From JBBRZF01 sp038236965 (GTDB taxonomy: Bacteria; Acidobacteriota; Terriglobia; Terriglobales; Acidobacteriaceae): a stretch of DNA of 44,394 nucleotides. This document shows positions 36,201-44,346 of this stretch, piece by piece. The DNA lies in NCBI GenBank assembly GCA_038236965.1, contig JBBRZF010000005.1:1-44394 (forward strand), given 5' to 3'. The notes under the pieces are model-generated. The model was not told the origin of the DNA. It ran no database searches and saw nothing but the letters and a program-made list of their open reading frames with translations. Positions within the stretch are counted from its first letter, which is position 1. Every line of letters begins with the position of its first letter. The position numbers were made by a program, and so were the translations under genes.

Positions 36201-36797
36201 CTGGATTTGGAACTGCGCGGTGCCGGCAATTTGCTGGGCGGCGAACAGAGCGGCCACATAGAGGCCATCGGGTTCGAACTTTATACGCAGATGCTGGAGA
36301 CGGCCGTCCGCGAGATGAAGGGCGAAGACATCCGCGACGAGCTCGATACGCAACTCAATCTCGGACTCAATATTCGCATCCCGGCCGAGTACATCAAGGA
36401 AGAGAACCAGCGGCTGCGCATGTACAAGCGCATTGCCGGGGTGGAAGACGAGTTGCAGTTGCGCGATGTTGCGAACGAACTGCACGACCGCTACGGAGCA
36501 CCTCCGGCGCCTGTGCGTCACCTCCTGGAATACGCCGCGCTGAAGCTTCTGTGCGAGCGAGTGGGGGTGGCGGCCATCGAGCGGCGTCGCGACCTGGTGA
36601 GCGTGCGCTTTACGGAGAACGCGGAGATCGATGCGACTCGACTGGCACAATTCGTTGCTTCGCAAAAGGGCACGCAGTTCACTCCGCAGGGCGTGCTGAA
36701 ATTCCAGATGAAATCGAGCCAGGCAGAACTGATACTGCAGAGCTTGAAGCAGATGTTGCACGACCTTTCCGTGCAGCCTGAACCGGCAGAGACCTAG
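33258..36797 (+). CDS. mfd: Transcription-repair coupling factor Mfd
   Basis: Removes RNA polymerase stalled at lesions and recruits UvrA. 1179 residues, the usual size. The N-terminal UvrB-like modules are followed by the RNA-polymerase-interacting domain (RLDLVQKY region, about 555) and the RecG-like motor. Walker A GDVGYGKT begins at residue 662, DEEQ is at 763-766, and TATPIPRT, the RGRVGRS motif and the C-terminal regulatory domain follow. The gene appears intact. The DUF885 gene follows 39 bases later. Confidence 0.97.
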   Translation: MVLPFVRELFADVEKSAVFARAANHLKGGAGRIRLSGLTPTAKALHYALLHKAAGRPLIVLVSDNRAAEELIPVLQGFCELTGACAPESVSYLPSRDVLPFENLSPHPEIQEARAQALWRVATHAVSILVVPFASSAIRLRDAEFYAGLARVVRRTESLDIDTLLPHLNTVGYAAADVVEMPGEYAMRGGILDVYPPEADRPLRIELFGDEVESIRKFDPETQRSSVETDEVILLPLTETPVSEELLGAIHARLSGKRVEGNPSVVEEMIRAGGVTVFPGWEFFAPVAGAPNTIFDLMPNSPVLIDEPELMQRDFDTWWERVQGTHERSGIGKLVRPEDIYVPPEPWREKVAQIPGADIEQLGITTADDENHLVVVAQPTTRFHGSIPAMVEQAKKLAGEGRRVLFAAGNTGEVERLADIFGEYNLAYRLGSRNPRPGGETYADEAGYFAEDMTAATLVKAFVPDGVVLPEASLVIYGTRDLFDDSELMAPRSLKQKSKTSAFLSDFRDLAVGDYVVHVEHGIGQYHGLREIEQPDGGKIEFMILEYAEAARLYVPLTRLDLVQKYRSQEGVRPVLNRLGTQQWAKTKAKVKKAMKDMADELLKLYALRKTAEGHSFPKDTEWQREFEDAFEYNETDDQLSAVADIKRDMESTLPMDRLLCGDVGYGKTEVAMRAAFKAMSDNRQVAVLAPTTVLAFQHFETFKRRFSAFPITIEMISRFRTAKQQKEIVEKVENGKVDILIGTHRVLSQDIKFPELGLVIVDEEQRFGVRHKERLKQLKKEVDVLTMSATPIPRTLHMSLVGLRDMSVIETPPKDRMAIQTVVAAWDEKLIRSALEKELERGGQVYFVHNRVESIYEIAAKLRELVPQARVLVGHGQMSEGQLENVMLGFMRHEADILVATTIIENGLDIPLCNTILINRADRHGLSELYQLRGRVGRSNRRAYAYLLIPADRDLTDLARRRLAALKEFSDLGAGFKIAALDLELRGAGNLLGGEQSGHIEAIGFELYTQMLETAVREMKGEDIRDELDTQLNLGLNIRIPAEYIKEENQRLRMYKRIAGVEDELQLRDVANELHDRYGAPPAPVRHLLEYAALKLLCERVGVAAIERRRDLVSVRFTENAEIDATRLAQFVASQKGTQFTPQGVLKFQMKSSQAELILQSLKQMLHDLSVQPEPAET

Positions 36798-36836
36798 GAT
36801 CCCGCATCCAACGAAGCATCTTACGAACGGAAAACG

Positions 36837-38648
36837 ATGACCATGCGCAGAATGTTCGCCGCTGTACTTGTGTTCGCACTTGCCACCATGATGAGCGCAC
36901 AGAACGAGCCGAAGGGAAAACAGAAGCCCGTGAAGGTCGATGCTCCGGCGGCTTTGAATTCCGCGTTTGAAGATTTCATGAAGAGCTTCTTCGCCTTTCA
37001 GCCTAGTGCGGGAACGCGTGCGGGGCTGCACCAGTACGACACGCAGATGGAAGATTTGTCGCGGCAGACGATCACGCAGCAGATCGCGGCCTACAAGCAG
37101 TTGGAAGATAAGTTCGTCGCCGTGCCCGTGCAGGGACTTTCGCAGGATGCGGCTGGGGATCGCGAGATGATGATTGCGCGCTCACGCGCGGCGCGCTTCG
37201 AACTGGAAGGCACGCGCTGGTGGGAGAACGATCCTGACCGCTACTCGGCCATCGTCAGCGACAGCGCCTTCGTGCTGATAGGGCGCAACTTCGCGCCGCT
37301 GGATGTGCGTCTGCGCGCACTGGTGTCGCGGGAACGAAAGATGCCGAAGCTGTTTGCCGATGCTCGGGCCAATCTGAAGAATCCGCCGCGCGTGTTCACC
37401 GAGATAGCCATCGAGCAATTGCCGGGCATCATCAGCTTCTACGAAAAAGACGTGCCGAAGGCTTTCGCCGAGGTGAAAGACGCAAAGCTGCAGGCCGAGT
37501 TTAAGCAGACGAACAACCACGCGGTGCAGGCGATGGAGCAGTACCTGGGCTTTCTGAAGGAGACGCTGCTGGCGAAATCGACTGGAGATTTCCGCTTGGG
37601 CGCGGAGAACTTCTCGAAGAAATTGCTTCACGAAGAGATGGTGGACGTCCCACTGGATAGGCTGTTGAAGATCGGATACGACAACCTGCGCGAGAACCAG
37701 CAGAAGTTTAAGGAGTCGGCGGCAAAGATCGATACGAGCAAGACTCCGCAGCAGATCCTTGCGGAGATACAGAATGAGCATCCCGCGCCCGACCAGATAT
37801 TGAAGGCGTTCGGCGACAGGCTGAACGGTCTGCGCGCCTTCATCGCCGAGCACAAGATCATGACCACTCCGTCGCAGGAGATGCCGAAGTTGGAAGAGAC
37901 GCCGCCGTTCATGCGGGCGCTGACGTTTGCATCGATGGACGCGCCGGGGCCGTTCGAAACGCGCGCGAAAGAAGCGTTCTTCAATGTCACCTTGCCGGAG
38001 CGGAACGCAACTCCGGAGCAGATCAAAGAACACATGCAGGAGTTCAACTACGGCGTGATCAACTCGACGGCGATTCACGAGGCCTTCCCAGGACACTACG
38101 AGCAGTACCTGTGGAACGAGCGCGTGAAGTCGAAGATACGGCAGTTCCTCTCGCTGGACATGAGCTTTACGGGCGGACATTTTTCGGGAACCAATGTGGA
38201 AGGCTGGGCGCACTACACCGAGCAGATGATGCTGGACGAAGGCATTGGGCGCACGCCAGGAGTCGCCGAGGAGAAAGATGTGGCGTATCACAAGCTGCGA
38301 CTGGGGCAATTGCAGGATGCGCTGTTGCGCAATGCGCGCTACGTGGTCGCCATCGAGATGCACACGGGCAAGATGAGCTTCGAAGAGGGCGTGGATTTCT
38401 TCGTCAAGGAGGGCTACCAGACGAAGTCTGGCGCGATGCGCGAAACGCGGCGCGGGACCTCCGACCCAACATATCTGATGTACACGCTGGGCAAGTTGCA
38501 GATATTGAAGCTACGCGAGGATTACAAAAGGAAGGTAGGCGCGAAGTTCACGTTACAGGATTTCCACGACCGCTTTATGGAACAGGGCGTGGCTCCGCTG
38601 AGCCTGATACGCAAATCGATGGTCGGCGATAACAGTCCCACGTTGTAG
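36837..38648 (+). CDS. Exported DUF885-family metallopeptidase-like protein
   Basis: 603 residues with an N-terminal signal peptide (about 1-21, ending in SAQ). The DUF885 core holds HEAFPGH at residues 414-420, which places two histidines and a glutamate as in zinc peptidases. Members are mostly uncharacterised; a zinc-dependent peptidase role is inferred. The ATG at 36837 is used; a second ATG lies two codons on. It follows mfd closely, but no functional link is evident. Confidence 0.9.
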   Translation: MTMRRMFAAVLVFALATMMSAQNEPKGKQKPVKVDAPAALNSAFEDFMKSFFAFQPSAGTRAGLHQYDTQMEDLSRQTITQQIAAYKQLEDKFVAVPVQGLSQDAAGDREMMIARSRAARFELEGTRWWENDPDRYSAIVSDSAFVLIGRNFAPLDVRLRALVSRERKMPKLFADARANLKNPPRVFTEIAIEQLPGIISFYEKDVPKAFAEVKDAKLQAEFKQTNNHAVQAMEQYLGFLKETLLAKSTGDFRLGAENFSKKLLHEEMVDVPLDRLLKIGYDNLRENQQKFKESAAKIDTSKTPQQILAEIQNEHPAPDQILKAFGDRLNGLRAFIAEHKIMTTPSQEMPKLEETPPFMRALTFASMDAPGPFETRAKEAFFNVTLPERNATPEQIKEHMQEFNYGVINSTAIHEAFPGHYEQYLWNERVKSKIRQFLSLDMSFTGGHFSGTNVEGWAHYTEQMMLDEGIGRTPGVAEEKDVAYHKLRLGQLQDALLRNARYVVAIEMHTGKMSFEEGVDFFVKEGYQTKSGAMRETRRGTSDPTYLMYTLGKLQILKLREDYKRKVGAKFTLQDFHDRFMEQGVAPLSLIRKSMVGDNSPTL

Positions 38649-38756
38649 ACTTGCTGGTTCGGAACGGCGCGCAACTCGTACTGTTGCGTGCAGAGAAATC
38701 AAAGTCCGCTCAACAGAGCGGCTTCAAAAGTAATCATTCAAACTGGTAGCCGAAAA

Positions 38757-39638
38757 ATGATAAAGAAAGTTCGCAAGGCAGTCTTCCCCGCAGCAGGTTT
38801 GGGAACAAGGTTCCTTCCGGCCACTAAGGCGCAGCCGAAAGAGATGCTGCCGTTGGTGGATAAACCCATCATCCAGTACGGAGTGGAGGAGGCGATGGCT
38901 TCCGGTTGCGACCAGATACTGATCATTACTGGACGCGGCAAGAACGCTATCGAAGACCATTTCGACGTGAGCTACGAACTCGAGAAGATGCTGGCGGAGC
39001 GAGGCAAGACCGACCTGCTGAAGATTGTGCAGCAGATATCCGACATGGTGCACGTCGCTTACGTAAGGCAGAAGGAAGCGCTGGGACTGGGACACGCGGT
39101 GCTGATGGCGAAGGAGCTGGTCGGCGATGAACCGTTTGCCGTGCTGCTGGCCGACGACGTGGTGGATTCCGAAGTGCCGTGCCTGAAGCAGATGGTGGAC
39201 ATCTACGAAGAGACGGGCTGCTCCGTGATTGCCACGCAAGTGGTGGAAGGAAAAGCCATCTCGGCCTATGGCGTGCTGGACGCGAAACCGGTGGAAGGCA
39301 AATGGGCGGGAAAGCTTTTTGAGATTTCGAACCTGGTGGAAAAGCCTAAGCCGGAAGATGCTCCGTCGAACCTGGCCATCATCGGACGATATGTTTTGAC
39401 GCCGGGGATTTTCCCCGCGCTGGAGCGCACGGGCACAGGCGCAGGCGGAGAGTTGCAACTCACCGACGGGATGAAAGAGTTGCTGAAGACGGAGAAGATC
39501 TACGGCTACACCTTCGAAGGCAAGCGCCACGATACGGGCGACAAGCTTGGATTCCTGAAGGCTACGGTCGAGTTTGCGCTGAAGCGTCCGGATCTGGGTG
39601 GGGAATTGCGAGCGTGGTTGAAGGATTTGAAGCTGTAA
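38757..39638 (+). CDS. galU: UTP-glucose-1-phosphate uridylyltransferase
   Basis: Makes UDP-glucose for cell-surface polysaccharide and sugar metabolism. 293 residues, normal length. The nucleotidyltransferase signature AAGLGTRFLPATKAQPKEM is at the N-terminus and VEKPKPEDAPSNLAI lies mid-protein. The ATG at 38757 was chosen from homology; the frame runs 23 codons further up without support. A terminator follows. Confidence 0.95.
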   Translation: MIKKVRKAVFPAAGLGTRFLPATKAQPKEMLPLVDKPIIQYGVEEAMASGCDQILIITGRGKNAIEDHFDVSYELEKMLAERGKTDLLKIVQQISDMVHVAYVRQKEALGLGHAVLMAKELVGDEPFAVLLADDVVDSEVPCLKQMVDIYEETGCSVIATQVVEGKAISAYGVLDAKPVEGKWAGKLFEISNLVEKPKPEDAPSNLAIIGRYVLTPGIFPALERTGTGAGGELQLTDGMKELLKTEKIYGYTFEGKRHDTGDKLGFLKATVEFALKRPDLGGELRAWLKDLKL

Positions 39639-39657
39639 AAACTTGCGAGTAAGAATC

Positions 39658-39690
39658 AAGGGGGCCGCTCAACGGAGCGACCCTTTTTTC
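39658..39690. terminator. Terminator between galU and purE
   Basis: A CGCTC-AACG-GAGCG stem, extended past one mismatch by G-C and G-T pairs, then TTTTTT on the + strand. Convergent genes share it. Confidence 0.75.
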
Positions 39691-39703
39691 GTATCGAGAC
39701 CTG

Positions 39704-40213
39704 TTATTTTTTGCGAGATTCCTGCAGCTTCCTGGATTTTGTCTCTACGCCTTTTTCCAGCTTCTCTTTGTAGGCGACGAGTTTCTTTGCGAGGGAGGGG
39801 TCGGAGAGACCGAGGATCTGTGCGGCGAGGATTCCGGCGTTGGTCGCTCCGGCTTTGCCGATGGCCACGGTGGCCACGGGTATTCCAGAGGGCATCTGCA
39901 CCATCGCCAGTAGGGCGTCGAATCCTGCGAGCGGCGTGGAGGAAATGGGCACGGCGATGATGGGCAACGTGGTTTCGGCGGCGATGACGCCAGCAAGATG
40001 CGCAGCGCCACCGGCACCGGCGATGATGACCTTGATGCCGCGGCCGATGGCGCCTTGCGTGAACACGGTTGTGCGGCGCGGAGAACGATGCGCCGAGATG
40101 ATGTCGATCTCGTAAGGAATGCCGAATTCGTCGAGTGCCTTTGCGGACTCGTTCATGACGTCGAGGTCAGAGTCGCTGCCCATCACGATGGCAACGAGTG
40201 GATGCTGGCTCAT
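39704..40213 (-). CDS. purE: N5-carboxyaminoimidazole ribonucleotide mutase
   Basis: The class I PurE of purine synthesis. 169 residues. The MGSDSDLDVM start and the SAHRSPRRT and GGAAHLAGV motifs are present, and the last ~25 residues are a basic tail. ATG 40213 is preferred over GTG 40222 because GGAAA sits at proper distance only for the ATG. It follows purD by 42 bases in one operon. purK is not in the window. Confidence 0.95.
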   Translation of the reverse strand: MSQHPLVAIVMGSDSDLDVMNESAKALDEFGIPYEIDIISAHRSPRRTTVFTQGAIGRGIKVIIAGAGGAAHLAGVIAAETTLPIIAVPISSTPLAGFDALLAMVQMPSGIPVATVAIGKAGATNAGILAAQILGLSDPSLAKKLVAYKEKLEKGVETKSRKLQESRKK

Positions 40214-40255
40214 GTTGCTCACTTTCCAAGTCAGAGATTCAAGAGTAAGTTGCGA

Positions 40256-41539
40256 TTACTTGGTGGTTTGTTGCTTGAGTCCACGGGCGGCGATGTCGCG
40301 GCGATAATGCACGCCTTCGAAATGAATCCGTTGGGCCGCTTCATAGGCGAGAGCGACGGCCTGATGCAGATTGTCTGCGCGTGCGGTGACGCCGAAGACG
40401 CGTCCACCCGCAGTGTAGAGAGTGCCATCGCGCAGGCTGGTGCCGGCATGAAAGACTTTTACGCCTTCCACTTTCTCGGCTTCTTCGACGCCTTCGATGC
40501 GTTTGCCCATCTCGTAGGCTGCGGGATACCCCCCCGAGGCGAGGACGACGCAGACGGAGGCATCCTGCGACCACTTGAAATCGCCTTCACTGACGCGCCC
40601 TTCGATGCTGGCTTCCATGGCCTCCAATAGATCGCTGTCAAGGCGCATGAGGATGGGCTGAGTTTCGGGATCTCCAAAGCGGCAGTTGAATTCCAACACC
40701 ATGGGGCCGCGCGCGGTCATCATAAGCCCGCAGTAGAGGATGCCTTTGTAGGGTGCGCCTTCGGCGGCCATGCCTTCGATGACTGGCTTGGCGATGTGGG
40801 CGACTACCCAATCGCGCATCTGGTCATCGAGGATTCCCGGCCACGAATATGCGCCCATGCCGCCCGTGTTGGGGCCGGTATCGTTGTCGCCGACGCGCTT
40901 GTGGTCCTGCGCTGCGACCAGCGGGGAGACACGTTCGCCATCTGACAGGACGAGGAAGGAAAGCTCTTCGCCTTCGAGAAATTCTTCGAGCACGACGCGA
41001 CGTCCGGCGTCGCCGAGCATCTTGCCACTGAGCATTTCGGTGGCAGCGGCGGCGGCTTCGTCCTTCGTCTTGGCGATGACAACGCCTTTGCCCGCGGCAA
41101 GTCCGTCGGCCTTAACCACGAGCGGAGTGCTGAAGAGCGCCAGCGCGCCGGGCAGTTCTTCTACGGCGGTGATGACGGCGTAATGAGCGGTGGGAATGCG
41201 ATGGCGTTGCAGGAATTCTTTTGCGAAACTCTTGCTCGATTCGAGGCGGGCGGCGGCCTGCGTGGGGCCAAAGATGGGCCATCCGCGGCGTTCGAACTCG
41301 TCCACCACCCCGAGAGTGAGGGGGAGTTCGGGGCCTACGACGGTGAGGTCGGGCTTGATGCGCAAGGCGATTTGGATGATGGAATCGAGGCTCTTGAGAT
41401 CGACAGCTGCGCACTCTGCGTCCTGGCAGATGCCACCGTTGCCGGGCGCGCAATGCAACTCGGTGACGCGCGGCGATTGCCGCAGCTTCCAAGCCAGCGC
41501 GTGTTCACGACCGCCATTGCCGAGGATCAGTACCTTCAT
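40256..41539 (-). CDS. purD: Phosphoribosylamine-glycine ligase
   Basis: Second step of purine synthesis: ligates glycine to phosphoribosylamine with ATP. 427 residues, normal. The LGNGGREHAL start, the ATP-grasp segment VVKADGLAAGKGV and EFNCRFGDPETQ are present. It lies upstream of purE in the same direction, so the two are probably one transcript that uses PRPP, the product of prs elsewhere in the window. Confidence 0.96.
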   Translation of the reverse strand: MKVLILGNGGREHALAWKLRQSPRVTELHCAPGNGGICQDAECAAVDLKSLDSIIQIALRIKPDLTVVGPELPLTLGVVDEFERRGWPIFGPTQAAARLESSKSFAKEFLQRHRIPTAHYAVITAVEELPGALALFSTPLVVKADGLAAGKGVVIAKTKDEAAAAATEMLSGKMLGDAGRRVVLEEFLEGEELSFLVLSDGERVSPLVAAQDHKRVGDNDTGPNTGGMGAYSWPGILDDQMRDWVVAHIAKPVIEGMAAEGAPYKGILYCGLMMTARGPMVLEFNCRFGDPETQPILMRLDSDLLEAMEASIEGRVSEGDFKWSQDASVCVVLASGGYPAAYEMGKRIEGVEEAEKVEGVKVFHAGTSLRDGTLYTAGGRVFGVTARADNLHQAVALAYEAAQRIHFEGVHYRRDIAARGLKQQTTK

Positions 41540-41617
41540 TTTGAGTTCTCACCCGAGACGCCGTTCGCTGAACGAACCAGCGTGTGAATACAGGTTATGG
41601 ACTGGGAAGCAGGCGTG

Positions 41618-42370
41618 TCAAACGGCGGCGGTCGGAGCCTTCAACATCTGCGGCACGGTGGCGAATTCGTAGCCTTCGCCCTTGTAGCGGCGAATCAGAT
41701 TATCAGTGGCCTTGATGGTGTGCGAGCGGTCGGTGCCTGTGTTCAGATGCCCGCCATCGTGGAGCAGGATTACTTCGCCGCCGCGAATCTGGCGCTCGGC
41801 TTTCTGCTCGATGGAAAGGTTGGAGGTGGCGCTCCAGTCGTAACAGGTGACGCGCCACATGACCGGCGTCATGCCATATTCACGGGCGGTGCTGAAGGTT
41901 CCGGGGCGACGTCCGCCAAAGGGTGGACGGAACAAATCGGGCTTCTCTCCGCAGGCGTCGGCGATGGCGGCGTTGGTCTGCTCAAGTTGGCGGCGCAGTT
42001 CTGGTTGCGAGACGAAGATGAGGTTGGGATGCGAGTAGGTGTGATTGCCGATGGCGTGACCTGAGGCGACGAGGTCGCGCACGACCTGCGGTCGCTGTTT
42101 AACGAACTCGCCCACTAGAAAGAAAGTTGCGCGAACGTCGTGGCGCGCCAGAACTTCCATTAGTTGCGGTGTGTAGGGATCGTTGGGACCGTCGTCGTAG
42201 GTGAGAGCAAGCTGGCGAGTTCCCGGCGGGAGTCCGTTGAAGTTGCTGCCGTAGAGCTGAGACCAGGGCGCCATGGTGTGCAGTCCGGCCAGAGATGCCA
42301 CTGCTGCCGCTGCGCCCAACGCTGTGAGGGTCCCAAGCATGTACACAGATTGTACCGTTTCCGGTGGCAT
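41618..42370 (-). CDS. Polysaccharide deacetylase (NodB domain)
   Basis: 250 residues. A hydrophobic N-terminal segment (about 10-28) can act as signal anchor. The NodB domain holds TYDDGPN, HTYSHP and RPPFG, the metal and catalytic motifs of carbohydrate esterase family 4. The likely substrate is peptidoglycan or N-acetylated sugar polymers; this is not known. ATG 42370 is used, but ATG 42340 is possible; neither has a clear ribosome site. Confidence 0.88.
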   Translation of the reverse strand: MPPETVQSVYMLGTLTALGAAAAVASLAGLHTMAPWSQLYGSNFNGLPPGTRQLALTYDDGPNDPYTPQLMEVLARHDVRATFFLVGEFVKQRPQVVRDLVASGHAIGNHTYSHPNLIFVSQPELRRQLEQTNAAIADACGEKPDLFRPPFGGRRPGTFSTAREYGMTPVMWRVTCYDWSATSNLSIEQKAERQIRGGEVILLHDGGHLNTGTDRSHTIKATDNLIRRYKGEGYEFATVPQMLKAPTAAV

Positions 42371-42424
42371 AAACGAGAACGGCAGCCGCTTAGGCCGCCG
42401 TTGGATGACGTTGAGATTGATAAA

Positions 42425-42847
42425 TTATCGCTTGGCGATGGATTGCATAAAGCGCCAGCCATCGGAAGGGCGTATGGGAATGAGATTGAAGATTCCGATG
42501 ATGAGATTCGATTGGGCGACAATGTGATTGACGTCGCCGGGCATGGCGGAGAAGATTGCGTAGAGCAGGAAATTTACCGTGGGCCCGGCGAGCGCGGATT
42601 GCGCTTCGACGAACCAGAGAGGCGACTGTTCGCGGCGGGTGTAAGCGCCTTTGAAGGTGATGCCGATGGCCTTAACAGGTACGCCGTGGCGCGAGACAGC
42701 AGCCACGTGGGCGAGTTCGTGAAGCAGCAGAGAGGCGAAGACGAGTCCGGCGGCGAGCAACGCTCCGGTGAGGCCGAGCGGCACGGCAAAGCCGACCGTC
42801 AGCAATAGCAAAGCTCCCAGCGCCGATGCGTTCCATTCAAAATGCAC
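42425..42847 (-). CDS. Small site-2-type (M50) membrane metalloprotease
   Basis: 140 residues with three to four hydrophobic helices. Zinc motif HELAH is at residues 43-47, and the third ligand motif is in NLIPIRPSDGW near the C-terminus. It is shorter than typical M50 proteases, with no PDZ or CBS domain. The GTG at 42847 has GGAGG five bases upstream; the longer frame to 42889 lacks support. It lies 54 bases upstream of the deacetylase. Confidence 0.85.
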   Translation of the reverse strand: MHFEWNASALGALLLLTVGFAVPLGLTGALLAAGLVFASLLLHELAHVAAVSRHGVPVKAIGITFKGAYTRREQSPLWFVEAQSALAGPTVNFLLYAIFSAMPGDVNHIVAQSNLIIGIFNLIPIRPSDGWRFMQSIAKR

Positions 42848-42948
42848 AACTGCCTCCTCACGCCTGACCGGGCGAAACACCCCCATCACGGTGCGTGCGC
42901 TTCTATATAGGCTTGTACGAGTTCTACAGTGTTAGAGTTCCATGGCGC

Positions 42949-43014
42949 GGCGGCTGTTGCCCTACGGTGAAAGCCGCACCTCGATTCGTAAATAGCCTTA
43001 GGAAGGCAGCCGCC
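42949..43014 (+). promoter_or_regulatory. Candidate leader with two exclusive hairpins
   Basis: The arm GCGGCT (42950-42955) can pair with AGCCGC (42972-42977). The overlapping arm GGCGGCTG (42949-42956) can instead pair over 8 bp with CAGCCGCC (43007-43014). The two pairings exclude each other, as in attenuators or riboswitches. It lies 108 bases upstream of the kinase gene; no known riboswitch class was recognised. Confidence 0.35.
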
Positions 43015-43121
43015 CGGGAATACAGGCTAACAACTAAGGCAAATGGGCAGCGGCGAAAGTTTACTCTTCACATAATTGATTCGCGGCGCGGCACAGGCTA
43101 TGCTGCGCTTGGCAATCCTAC

Positions 43122-43787
43122 ATGGCAAATTTCTTTGAACCACCTCGTTACATCGCGATTGAGGGCCCGATAAGGGTCGGCAAGTCCACGCTGGCGCGCG
43201 TGATAGCCGAGCGGCTGCACGGACAGCTGATACAGGAACCGGAAGACAATCCCTTTCTGGACGCCTTTTACGACGGCGAACCGGGGTCGGCCTTCCAGGC
43301 GCAGTTCGCGTTCTTGATCCAGCGCTACGAACAGTTGGGCTCGCTGGACGTCGGCCCGGCATCGCGCAAAATCGTGGTCGCCGATTACATCTTCGAAAAA
43401 GACAAGATATTCGCCAACCTGAATCTGAGCGATCCGGAGCTGGCGGTTTATGACCGCTATTACAAGCCCTTCCGCCAGGAAGTGCCGACGCCGGAGCTGG
43501 TGATTTATCTGCAGGCGTCGGTAGATGTGCTGAAAAAGCGTCTGAAGAAAAAGAATGTAAACAGCGAACGCGCGGTGAACGAGGATTACCTCGAAGAGGT
43601 GGTGAAGGCCTACGAACACTTCTTCTTCCACTACACGTCGAGCGACCTGCTGGTGGTGAATACCTCGGAAATCGATTTTGTGGAACACTCCGAAGACCTG
43701 CAACAGCTACTTCGGCGGGTGAGCGAGCCTATCAAGGGCACGCAGTATTTCCTGCCGTTGGGCGGAGATGCGGCGGCGGGGGTGTAG
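43122..43787 (+). CDS. Deoxynucleoside kinase
   Basis: 221 residues with P-loop GPIRVGKS (15-22), a DYIFEKD segment in the place of the ERS/DRY motif and a lid with basic residues (KKRLKKK). This matches the dCK/dGK-type deoxynucleoside kinase family, which salvages deoxynucleosides. The specific substrate cannot be told. It stands alone, with a terminator after it. Confidence 0.85.
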   Translation: MANFFEPPRYIAIEGPIRVGKSTLARVIAERLHGQLIQEPEDNPFLDAFYDGEPGSAFQAQFAFLIQRYEQLGSLDVGPASRKIVVADYIFEKDKIFANLNLSDPELAVYDRYYKPFRQEVPTPELVIYLQASVDVLKKRLKKKNVNSERAVNEDYLEEVVKAYEHFFFHYTSSDLLVVNTSEIDFVEHSEDLQQLLRRVSEPIKGTQYFLPLGGDAAAGV

Positions 43788-43807
43788 GTCCTAGTTAGGA
43801 CAAACGA

Positions 43808-43831
43808 AGCTCTCCATTTGGAGGGCTTTTT
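43808..43831 (+). terminator. Intrinsic terminator of the kinase gene
   Basis: AGCTCTCC, loop ATTT, GGAGGGCT, one G-T pair, then TTTT, 20 bases after the stop. Confidence 0.85.
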
Positions 43832-44206
43832 AGCGGGGTCGTGAAGATTTGTAAGTTGCTGAAGGGGTGTAGGTTGCGGAATTCTGGTCGGTAAAATATT
43901 CAAAAGACTGGGGTTATTTGTAAAATATTGAGGACATGGAAGTTAGGTGGTGTTTGGGGAGGGTTTGGGCTTGGGGAGGGTGAGGATAGAAGCGGGTTGA
44001 GTGCGGATGAGGGCGGTTTGAGGCCGGATGGGTGATGTCGTTTGGAACTTGGTTAAAGCTCGGATGGTTCTTCGTTAGTTCAGTATGGCTCTTCGTTTAT
44101 TTGGGTAGATTCTTCGAGAACGGGAGAAAAGCGGGAGAGATTGCGGGTCAGAAATGGGGAAAATCCTGTAACGGAGGCGAGTTTTGGGTAAGAAGGCTGC
44201 AACTGA
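43832..44206. other. G-rich, C-poor intergenic region
   Basis: No supported gene. The + strand is strongly G over C, with five closely spaced G-runs at 43956-43980 that fit a four-stranded G-quadruplex pattern. The only ORF across it runs into the double-hairpin repeat and is rejected. Confidence 0.6.
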
Positions 44207-44255
44207 GGCGAGCTTTGCTCGCCCGCCACGGACGGGGCGTCCGGGCCCACGCGAG
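44207..44255. repeat. Dispersed double-hairpin repeat, copy 3
   Basis: GGCGAGC-TTT-GCTCGCC, then CGGACG-GGG-CGTCCG and the GGGCCCACGCG tail, as in the copy at 82. The intact stems show loop variation only. Confidence 0.88.
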
Positions 44256-44346
44256 TCAAAAGCTGAACAGGCACGTCAAAACATGAACTACGCAAACCGA
44301 GACTTTCTGCACTAGGACGAAGGGTTCCTTGGTGACGAGGGTTTGA

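Noticed and set aside
35232..37031. 599-codon minus strand ORF opposite mfd
   Set aside because: Arg/His/Gln-rich shadow that spans the mfd end and the DUF885 start; no motif.
44032..44286. 84-codon ORF with a hydrophobic start near the window end
   Set aside because: It reads through double-hairpin repeat copy 3, has no ribosome site and lies in G-rich low-complexity DNA.
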